DNA of 17,160 nt, from contig JALSSG010000080.1 of assembly GCA_026984355.1 (NCBI GenBank), positions 1 to 17,160 of the forward strand, given 5' to 3'. Both the position numbers and the translations under genes were made by a program. Below, in pieces: positions 1-6,161 of the stretch (position 1 is its first letter; every line of letters starts with the position of its first letter). The notes under the pieces are model-generated. The model made no database searches. It was not told where the DNA came from and saw nothing but the letters and a program-made list of their open reading frames with translations. Source of the DNA: Hydrogenothermaceae bacterium (GTDB lineage Bacteria > Aquificota > Aquificia > Aquificales > Hydrogenothermaceae).

Positions 1-788
1 ACCAGGGATTTATATCAAATGCTTATGGTATCTTAACCAAAGAAGGATGGGTGGTTATTGATTCATTATCTACACCAGAACTTGCTAGAAAATTTATAAA
101 TCTTCTAAAAAATGAAAAAAACTTACCAATCAAATATGTTATTATCACCCATTATCATTTAGACCACTGGTATGGAGCATCTGAATTTAAAAAAGATGGT
201 GCTAAAATTATTGCCCACAAAAACTTAAGGGATTTTTATAAATCAGGAATGGCATTTGAATTTTTAGAAAGTTTTAAAAAAACCTTTGGTGAAATATTTA
301 AAAATGTAAAATTAACACCACCAGATATTGTTGTAAACCAAAACAAAACTATTTCTATTGGAGGAAAAAAATTAAACATTGTATCTATGACACCAGCACA
401 CACAAATACAGATATAATTGTTTACCTACCTGATAAAAAGTTTGTATTTGTAGGAGACCTTGTATTCTACAAAAGAATACCTTTTGTAGGTGATACAAAC
501 GCAAGTAGTAAAGGCTGGTTAGAAGTTTTAGAAAAATTAAAGAAAATGGACATAAAAAAGATTTTTGCTGGACATAATTATCCTTTAGATAAAAAAGCTA
601 TAGATTTTACATATGAATATATATCTTTCTTAAGAAGAGAAATTTCAAAACTTAAAGATGAAGGTCTATTTTATGACGAGATAAAACAAAAGCTCCAAAA
701 TACAAAATACAAAATTTATCCAATGTACAGAGAGTTTCATAATAGAAATATTTATAAAATATTTAACGAATTAGACTTTGAATTTTAA
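1..788 (+). CDS. Metallo-beta-lactamase-fold hydrolase, 5'-truncated by window edge
   Basis: A zinc-dependent hydrolase of the metallo-beta-lactamase superfamily. The frame is open from base 3 to the TAA at 786-788. Residues before the in-frame GTG at 51 read QGFISNAYGILTKEGW, typical of the first strands of this fold, so that GTG is internal and the true start lies outside the window. The metal motif HxHxDH (THYHLDHWYG) is encoded at 150-167. Further conserved elements follow: AHTNTD, the metal-bridging Asp in FVGDLVF, and GHNYPL with the last metal His. The overall pattern resembles the SoxH / quinoprotein-relay zinc metallohydrolase group, but substrate cannot be assigned from sequence alone. 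It converges on the lipoprotein gene. The family call is secure; the specific role is unknown. Confidence 0.85.
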   Translation, partial: QGFISNAYGILTKEGWVVIDSLSTPELARKFINLLKNEKNLPIKYVIITHYHLDHWYGASEFKKDGAKIIAHKNLRDFYKSGMAFEFLESFKKTFGEIFKNVKLTPPDIVVNQNKTISIGGKKLNIVSMTPAHTNTDIIVYLPDKKFVFVGDLVFYKRIPFVGDTNASSKGWLEVLEKLKKMDIKKIFAGHNYPLDKKAIDFTYEYISFLRREISKLKDEGLFYDEIKQKLQNTKYKIYPMYREFHNRNIYKIFNELDFEF

Positions 789-812
789 AAAAAGGGGTGA
801 TTTTCACCCCTT
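787..812 (-). terminator. Intrinsic terminator of the lipoprotein gene, possibly bidirectional
   Basis: A 9-bp perfect stem (AAGGGGTGA at 792-800, TCACCCCTT at 804-812) with a TTT loop lies between two convergent genes. Read on the minus strand it is followed by a run of seven T (complement of 787-793), the classic rho-independent form, directly after the lipoprotein stop codon. On the plus strand the hairpin is followed by AAAGTT, so termination of the hydrolase transcript there would be weaker. Confidence 0.8.
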
Positions 813-816
813 AAAG

Positions 817-2517
817 TTAGAATAAAACCTGTTCATTTATAGATGGTGTATTTGTAATTCTCGTTAATGAACTATCAGGAACACTTATAAAGAATATATC
901 ATATTTAGGGTCAGAAATATTAGTATTTCCCTGACCTAATAAGTATCTACCTATACCAAAAGCAAAAAATGACTTAATATCAGTAGGTAAAGAACCTATC
1001 TGATTTTTACTCATATCTGAAGGGTTAGCAATATATACATCACCACCAAAACAATAGCTATTAGAACTATCCATAGAACAGTTCTCGACTATTATTAGTT
1101 TCTCTGGGGTTACAAAATCAGAAGGAGTGAAATAGCCATTCTGTCCAATAGTTTCACCTGCTATATATCCATTACCATCACAGTTTGAAGAAGTTGAGCT
1201 ACTACTTATATCAAGATAGCAGTATTTAAACCCTGAATTAGCTAATCTATTATAGAAAATTCTGTTATCATACACAGCTATAAATTGTGGATTTTCATCT
1301 GGATTAATAGTTTCTACATCAAAAACATTATCATCATCTTTTGAAATAGCTTTAATAGCTATTTTTGGATTATTACTGTCATCAAGATAAACATCCCCAA
1401 ACACAATATAGTCTTTAGCTAGAACTAAACTCTGAACTCCTAAAGGCCGGCCTTCTAAAGATAGATTTGGTCTTGTAACGTTATATAATGTAGTTTTATT
1501 CCATGTATTAAATGATATCTTTTCTATTATATCCGTAACACCACCACTAGAATTTTGTTTATACCATACATAAATAGCATTATTATCCATAATATATTCA
1601 ACAGGGTCTCCAAAACCAGAAACTACTGGCGCTGATGAAAGTTGTTTGCTGGCACCATCAAAGGTATAAAGGTTTCCATCTATATTTATTAGATATTTTG
1701 GGTCATTTACATCATAAGCTCCTATAACTTCTATATCACTTACACCATCTTTTAACTGATTACAGGTGGAAAGAGTTGTATTACATTCATAAAGTTTATT
1801 TCCCTCTTGCACTAGAAATCCTTCAACCGTTTTTGTCTCTTGAGATGAATAAGCATCTATAACCATTTTATTTCCTAAAGATGTAGGAGCGTCAGATGAT
1901 GATAAAGAAAGCTTTATAAGATAATATTTATCATCTGTAGTATTACAACTGGCATCATTACCTGCTGTTCTTACTAAAGCATAAGTATCATCAGGACTTA
2001 AAGGTTCATCAAAATTTTCCTCAAACTCACATGCATCTGTTATATTTGATACCTGTTGTGGAGTAGGTGTTCCAGATGAAAGCTCTGCATTTGCTTTGTA
2101 AATCTTTCCATTAACTATATAAACAATATATTTCTTATGAAGACCTTGATAATGGTTTGTATTTGCATCATAACCTGTAACAGTTAATGGCAAGAAATAG
2201 TCCTTTATATCTTGATTTTCAAGTTTAGTAGGAGAAGAAGGATTTGTAGGGTCAACATAATATAATGAACCAGAATAAAATAGATATGTATCTGCTTGTG
2301 ATTGACCACCACTTCCACCACCTCCGCCATTCATATTACCGTTCATATTACCATTTGCATTGGCATTACCATTACCATTCATATCACCGTTCATGTTACC
2401 GTTTGCATTGGCATTAATGTTGTCATTATCATTTCCACCACCTCCGCCACTACAGGAAACCATCATAATCAAGGCAGGTACAGTTAGTAGTGATGCTATA
2501 AGTCTTTTTTTTCTCAT
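817..2517 (-). CDS. Large lipoprotein with Asn/Gly-rich repeat linker, function unknown
   Basis: I do not recognise a named family. The 566-residue protein begins MRKKRLIASLLT with a hydrophobic stretch and a lipobox-like MVSC, so it is probably a lipoprotein anchored at its cysteine. Next comes a low-complexity linker: a Gly run, two copies of an NANANGNMNG-type repeat, and a second Gly run (about residues 23-72). The remaining ~490 residues are rich in Ser, Asp, Tyr and short beta-like segments (YLFYSGSLYYVD, KYIVYIVNGKIYKA, YLINIDGNLYTFDG). They look like repeated blades, so a beta-propeller is possible but unproven. The ATG at 2517 is preferred over a TTG one codon upstream, because a strong SD (GGGGGTGA, complement of 2525-2532) lies 7 nt before it. 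It starts 39 nt after the MlaF-like ATPase gene and is probably co-transcribed with it. Confidence 0.75.
   Translation of the reverse strand: MRKKRLIASLLTVPALIMMVSCSGGGGGNDNDNINANANGNMNGDMNGNGNANANGNMNGNMNGGGGGSGGQSQADTYLFYSGSLYYVDPTNPSSPTKLENQDIKDYFLPLTVTGYDANTNHYQGLHKKYIVYIVNGKIYKANAELSSGTPTPQQVSNITDACEFEENFDEPLSPDDTYALVRTAGNDASCNTTDDKYYLIKLSLSSSDAPTSLGNKMVIDAYSSQETKTVEGFLVQEGNKLYECNTTLSTCNQLKDGVSDIEVIGAYDVNDPKYLINIDGNLYTFDGASKQLSSAPVVSGFGDPVEYIMDNNAIYVWYKQNSSGGVTDIIEKISFNTWNKTTLYNVTRPNLSLEGRPLGVQSLVLAKDYIVFGDVYLDDSNNPKIAIKAISKDDDNVFDVETINPDENPQFIAVYDNRIFYNRLANSGFKYCYLDISSSSTSSNCDGNGYIAGETIGQNGYFTPSDFVTPEKLIIVENCSMDSSNSYCFGGDVYIANPSDMSKNQIGSLPTDIKSFFAFGIGRYLLGQGNTNISDPKYDIFFISVPDSSLTRITNTPSINEQVLF
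2328..2423 (-). repeat. Imperfect 48-bp tandem duplication inside the lipoprotein gene
   Basis: Two adjacent 48-bp copies start at 2328 and 2376. Over the first ~40 bases they differ at about three positions, then diverge at the end. They encode NANANGNMNGNMNG and NANANGNMNGDMNG separated by NG. Poly-Gly codons flank the block on both sides. The period is a multiple of three, so copy-number change would keep the reading frame. Confidence 0.75.
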
Positions 2518-2556
2518 CAAACTTTCACCCCCGCTAATATTTATTTGATTTCAATA

Positions 2557-3354
2557 TTAAATATCGGTATTAGATATATAATCGTCAATAAACTTTATAG
2601 TATTCCCAGTAATTGGACCTATAGGCTTTCTATTTATAAATTGCTGAACTATAGGGTCTGGATTTTTCTTTATCTCTTCAGGAGTTCCTATAGCATGAAT
2701 TTTTCCTTTATGTATCATAGCTATTCTATCTGCAATATAAAAAGCACTTTGTAAATCATGAGTAACGACTATTGATGTAACTCTAAGATGTTTCTTTAAT
2801 GCAAGTATAAGCTCATCAATAACAGCTGCTGTAACAGGGTCTAAACCTGAACCAGGTTCATCATATAAAATTATTTGAGGATTAGTAGCTATAGCCCTTG
2901 CAAGAGAAACTCTTTTTTTCATTCCACCTGAAAGCTCTGATGGATACATATCTTCTATTCCTTCTAAACCAACTAAAGCTAACTTTTTCTTTGCAAGTTT
3001 ATATATTTCTTTCTTAGACATTTTTGTGTTTTCTAAATAATAAAAACCTACATTTTCCCATACTTTCAAACTATCAAACAAAGCACCTTCTTGAAAGAGA
3101 TATCCCATCTTTTTTCTAAACTCTATAAGCTCGTGTTTTTTAAGTTTTGTAATATCAACTCCATCTATAATTATTTGACCAGAAGTTGGTTTTAATAAAC
3201 CAATTATATGTTTTATAGTTGTACTTTTACCGCTTCCACTTCCCCCCATTATTACAAAAACTTCATTTTCATAAACATCAAATGATATATTGTCTAAAAC
3301 TAACTTATTGCCGAACTTCTTAGTAAGATTTTTTACAATTATTTTTTTCTTCAT
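2557..3354 (-). CDS. mlaF: MlaF-like ABC transporter ATP-binding protein
   Basis: ATPase subunit of an MCE/Mla-type ABC transporter, which moves phospholipids or other hydrophobic compounds between the inner and outer membranes. In the 265-residue form, Walker A is GGSGSGKST (37-45), the Q-loop is LFQEG (86-90), the signature is LSGGM (141-145), Walker B is IILYDEP (161-167) and the switch His is 199 in VVTHD. The DEPGSGLDPVTAAVID stretch and the NPDPIVQQFI tail are characteristic of MlaF/Ttg2A rather than other ABC ATPases. The ATG at 3354 is chosen because family members start here with a short lead-in. An in-frame TTG at 3375 would add seven residues, and neither start has a clear SD. No permease (mlaE) or MCE protein (mlaD) gene is in the window; a lipoprotein gene follows instead. 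The symbol is a homology-based suggestion. Confidence 0.85.
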   Translation of the reverse strand: MKKKIIVKNLTKKFGNKLVLDNISFDVYENEVFVIMGGSGSGKSTTIKHIIGLLKPTSGQIIIDGVDITKLKKHELIEFRKKMGYLFQEGALFDSLKVWENVGFYYLENTKMSKKEIYKLAKKKLALVGLEGIEDMYPSELSGGMKKRVSLARAIATNPQIILYDEPGSGLDPVTAAVIDELILALKKHLRVTSIVVTHDLQSAFYIADRIAMIHKGKIHAIGTPEEIKKNPDPIVQQFINRKPIGPITGNTIKFIDDYISNTDI

Positions 3355-3505
3355 ATCTATTTTAGATTTTATCAAGAATTATAAAAAAATACATTTATTT
3401 AAAGATTAAATATAAGTAGTATCCACTAACGGTGAAAAATAAAGAGTTATTTGTTATCATTTTTATGAATTTTAATAAAAATCATATTTCTATTTGGAGG
3501 CTCTA

Positions 3506-4024
3506 ATGAGTAATGAAGAAAAATTAGAAAAAAATGAAGAGAATATTTCCCGCAGAGATTTTTTACTATATGCAATGGGTGCGTGGGCTACAGTAGGTGT
3601 AGGTTATGCTCTTTATGCAATGTATAAAACATGGGAACCTTTACCAGAAGTTATGGCACAGGCAACTGTAAAGTTTGACTTATCTAAAGTAAAACCCGGA
3701 GAACTAAAAGTTATTTCATGGAGAGGAAAACCTGTTTTTATACTTCACAAAACAAAAGATATGACTAAATGCCCTGAAAGAACCGTAGCTGGAGAATATA
3801 CTGTAGTTATTGGTGTATGTACCCATTTAGGATGTATTCCTAATTGGGAACCAGATAAAAAAATATGGCACTGCCCATGTCATGGAGGAGAATACAACGC
3901 CTGTGGAGTTAATATTTTTGGTCCACCTCCTAGACCTCTTGATATACCACCATTTAAACTTGAAGGAACTATTATAGTCCTTGGTGAAGAAGGACCTGAA
4001 TACAGAAAAATGATTTCTGGATAA
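3506..4024 (+). CDS. petA: Rieske iron-sulfur subunit of cytochrome bc complex
   Basis: Rieske [2Fe-2S] subunit (172 aa), which takes the first electron from quinol and passes it to the cytochrome c subunit. A Tat-type N-terminus (SRRDFLLY, residues 15-22) precedes one membrane anchor (about 22-40). The two cluster boxes are CTHLGC (105-110) and CPCHGG (123-128). By family rule C105, H107, C123 and H126 bind the cluster, and C110/C125 form the stabilising disulfide. The Pro-rich GPPPRPLD loop follows (139-146). The ATG at 3506 is chosen because GGAGG sits 5 nt before it; an upstream in-frame TTG at 3494 would overlap that SD. First gene of petABC, 10 nt before cytochrome b, and divergent from the mlaF-like unit. 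Confidence 0.95.
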   Translation: MSNEEKLEKNEENISRRDFLLYAMGAWATVGVGYALYAMYKTWEPLPEVMAQATVKFDLSKVKPGELKVISWRGKPVFILHKTKDMTKCPERTVAGEYTVVIGVCTHLGCIPNWEPDKKIWHCPCHGGEYNACGVNIFGPPPRPLDIPPFKLEGTIIVLGEEGPEYRKMISG

Positions 4025-4034
4025 GGAGGTAAAT

Positions 4035-5225
4035 ATGAAACTTATAGACTGGTTAGATGAGAGACTTGCTGTAAGACAATTAATCAAAGTAATGATGACA
4101 GAATACTATGTTCCAAAAAACATAAATTTTTTATGGAGCTTTGGTGTATTAATAATTCTAACTCTTACGATACTTATCATAAGTGGAATTTTTCTCCTTA
4201 TGTATTACAAACCAGATGCTAACCTTGCCTTTGATAGTGTAAATAAAACTATAATGATGGATGTTTCATACGGATGGATTTTCCGCCATGTGCATGCTGT
4301 AGGTGCAAGTATTATATTCTTACTTTTATATATCCATATGGCAAGAGGAATATATTATGGGTCTTTCAAGCCACCAAGAGAAATTGTATGGATAACAGGT
4401 TATGTTTTGTTTATCCTTATGTCAGCTACAGCATTCACTGGATATCTTCTTCCATGGGGCCAGATGTCTTACTGGGCGGCACAAACTATAACAACACTAT
4501 TTGAAAAAATACCTTTTATTGGTCCTGACCTTGTTATATGGATTAGAGGACACTTCATAGTTGAAGACCCTACCTTGACAAGATTCTTTGCACTTCATGT
4601 AGTTTTCTTACCTCTTTTACTTATTATTTTCACAGCTATTCACCTTTATGCTGTAAGAATTGTTGGGAGTAATAATGAAGATGGTGTACCTATACCAAAA
4701 GAAGAAAAAAAGAAAAAAGGTATTCCGTTCTGGCCTGTTTTTATGGCAAAAGAATATTTTGTAATGGCAGTATTTTTAACATTTTTCTTCTTTCTTGTAT
4801 TCTTTCATTATGAATTTGCCATGGACCCAATTAACTTTACTCCTGCAAATAAATTACAAACACCACCACACATATATCCAGAATGGTACTTTTTAGCCTA
4901 CTATGAAGTTTTAAGAGGATTTTTCTTTAGTCAAAACTTAGGACTTATTGCCTTTGTTCTTAGCATGTTTATAGCTATGTTCTTACCATGGCTGGATAAA
5001 TCACCAATAGTAAGTGGAAAACACAGACCTATGTTTCAGGTTGCTTTTTGGATTTTTATACTTGATTTTGTGTTTTTAACAGTACTCGGTAAACTACCGC
5101 CAACAGGACTTTATGCATGGTTAGGTCTTATAGGTTCTATTATTTTCTTTGCATTCTTCTTTTCATTACCAATAATCTCCAAAATTGAAAGAAAACAGAT
5201 AGAAAACGGGGGCAATAAAAAATGA
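4035..5225 (+). CDS. petB: Cytochrome b subunit of cytochrome bc complex
   Basis: Membrane subunit carrying two b hemes and the quinol sites. At 396 aa it is an undivided cytochrome b: the b6-like N-terminal half and the subunit-IV-like C-terminal half are in one chain, with about eight membrane segments. Likely heme ligands are H87 and H101 (13 residues between) in helix B and H188 and H203 (14 between) in helix D. The Qo-site motif PEWY is at 282-285, and SYWAAQ of the conserved loop near 145-150. A Lys-rich loop (222-229) separates the two halves. A perfect SD (AAGGAGGT, 4023-4030) overlaps the petA stop and precedes the ATG. The stop overlaps the petC start as ATGA. Confidence 0.95.
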   Translation: MKLIDWLDERLAVRQLIKVMMTEYYVPKNINFLWSFGVLIILTLTILIISGIFLLMYYKPDANLAFDSVNKTIMMDVSYGWIFRHVHAVGASIIFLLLYIHMARGIYYGSFKPPREIVWITGYVLFILMSATAFTGYLLPWGQMSYWAAQTITTLFEKIPFIGPDLVIWIRGHFIVEDPTLTRFFALHVVFLPLLLIIFTAIHLYAVRIVGSNNEDGVPIPKEEKKKKGIPFWPVFMAKEYFVMAVFLTFFFFLVFFHYEFAMDPINFTPANKLQTPPHIYPEWYFLAYYEVLRGFFFSQNLGLIAFVLSMFIAMFLPWLDKSPIVSGKHRPMFQVAFWIFILDFVFLTVLGKLPPTGLYAWLGLIGSIIFFAFFFSLPIISKIERKQIENGGNKK

Positions 5226-6055
5226 AAGAATTAAAAATACTTGCAGTGTTAATAATAGTTGTTCTTATAGGATATATAGGTATAGAGCCTTATGCAAAAC
5301 ATGTAATGCATGGGACAATACCTCCTCCAGATTTTAGCTATTTAGATTTACCAAAATTTGAACCAGCAGGTGACCCTGTAAAAGGAAAAGAGCTATTTAA
5401 GGCTAACTGTGCTTCATGCCACAGTTTAAAAGCAGATGGAATAGAAGCTGGCATGGATAAAAAGACTGCAGAACTATCTTTTCATGTAGTCCCTCCTGAT
5501 TTATCAAACATAGCTGCCATTGTTGAACCTCATTTTTTAGCAAACTTTATAAGAGACCCTCAAAATGCAACCAAAAATCCAAAATTTGCTATGCCACCTA
5601 TGGGATATTTAACAAATGACCAGATAGGAGATATCATAGCCTACCTAAAAAGCAAAGCTAAAAAGGAGTTAACAGGAAAAGAAATTCTCCAGGATGCATG
5701 TACAAGATGCCACAGTGTCAAATACCAAAAAATTCAGGCAATAACCAGCAAAGAACACCTAAAAACATATCTTGGTAAAATACCACCAGATTTATCCTTA
5801 ATGGGTAGAGCTAAAGAAAAGGAATATCTAATAACATTTATAAACAATCCTCAGGTTTTACTTCCAGGAACTACTATGCCAAGATTAGGTCTTACTGAGG
5901 AAGCTACAGAAAAAGTAGTTATGTACTTAGATAAAATAGCAGACCCTCATAAAGAAGAAAGGAAGAAAATAGGCATGTGGGTTCTAATTTATATGTTGAT
6001 AGGTGTTGCTATTACATATGCATGGAAAAGAAAAATCTGGCAAAAAATTCATTAA
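5222..6055 (+). CDS. petC: Di-heme cytochrome c subunit of the bc complex (c1 role)
   Basis: Periplasmic electron-accepting subunit, filling the cytochrome c1 role. The 277-residue chain has an N-terminal hydrophobic segment (about 5-20), two CxxCH heme sites (CASCH 63-67 and CTRCH 160-164), and a C-terminal membrane anchor (about 252-267) ending in basic residues. Each heme domain has a plausible axial Met: AMPPMGYL (about 123-130) and TTMPRLG (217-223). The two domains look like tandem class-I cytochrome c folds, not the classical mono-heme c1 of mitochondria. Translation is coupled to petB through a 4-nt ATGA overlap, with GGGGG at 5208-5212 as SD. Last gene of the operon. The symbol follows operon position. 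Confidence 0.9.
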   Translation: MKELKILAVLIIVVLIGYIGIEPYAKHVMHGTIPPPDFSYLDLPKFEPAGDPVKGKELFKANCASCHSLKADGIEAGMDKKTAELSFHVVPPDLSNIAAIVEPHFLANFIRDPQNATKNPKFAMPPMGYLTNDQIGDIIAYLKSKAKKELTGKEILQDACTRCHSVKYQKIQAITSKEHLKTYLGKIPPDLSLMGRAKEKEYLITFINNPQVLLPGTTMPRLGLTEEATEKVVMYLDKIADPHKEERKKIGMWVLIYMLIGVAITYAWKRKIWQKIH

Positions 6056-6060
6056 TCTAT

Positions 6061-6079
6061 GGGGAAGTTTTCCCCTTTT
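6061..6079 (+). terminator. Intrinsic terminator of petABC
   Basis: A 6-bp G/C-rich stem (GGGGAA 6061-6066, TTCCCC 6070-6075) with a GTT loop is followed at once by TTTT, six bases after the petC stop codon. Confidence 0.75.
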
Positions 6080-6108
6080 CCTGAAGAAAAATCCAATCTT
6101 TCCTATAT

Positions 6109-6114
6109 TATAAT
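6109..6114 (+). promoter_or_regulatory. Possible -10 box upstream of alaS
   Basis: A perfect TATAAT lies between the petABC terminator and alaS, 48 bases before the start codon. No -35-like hexamer is found 16-18 bases upstream (the region is A-rich) and there is no TGn extension. Support is positional: an element is needed here because the preceding operon is terminated. Confidence 0.35.
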
Positions 6115-6161
6115 TAATTTAAAATTTAACTGTTTAAATACAGGAGGATTATTTTACAGTT

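Noticed and set aside
51..788. Taking the GTG at 51 as the start of the metallo-hydrolase
   Set aside because: The frame is open to the left edge and its upstream residues fit the fold, so the gene starts outside the window.
2302..2548. Plus-strand ORFs opposite the lipoprotein N-terminus
   Set aside because: They are translations of the antisense of the Asn/Gly repeat and signal peptide, with low-complexity Ile/Thr/His composition and no SD.
3355..3505. Divergent promoters for the mlaF-like unit and petABC
   Set aside because: The region must contain them, but it is so AT-rich that several weak hexamer pairs fit equally badly (for example TTGTTA near 3451 with TAATAA or TTTAAT); none stands out.
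6080..6161. T-box or other leader regulation of alaS
   Set aside because: No T-box consensus, specifier stem or antiterminator pair is visible in the short leader.
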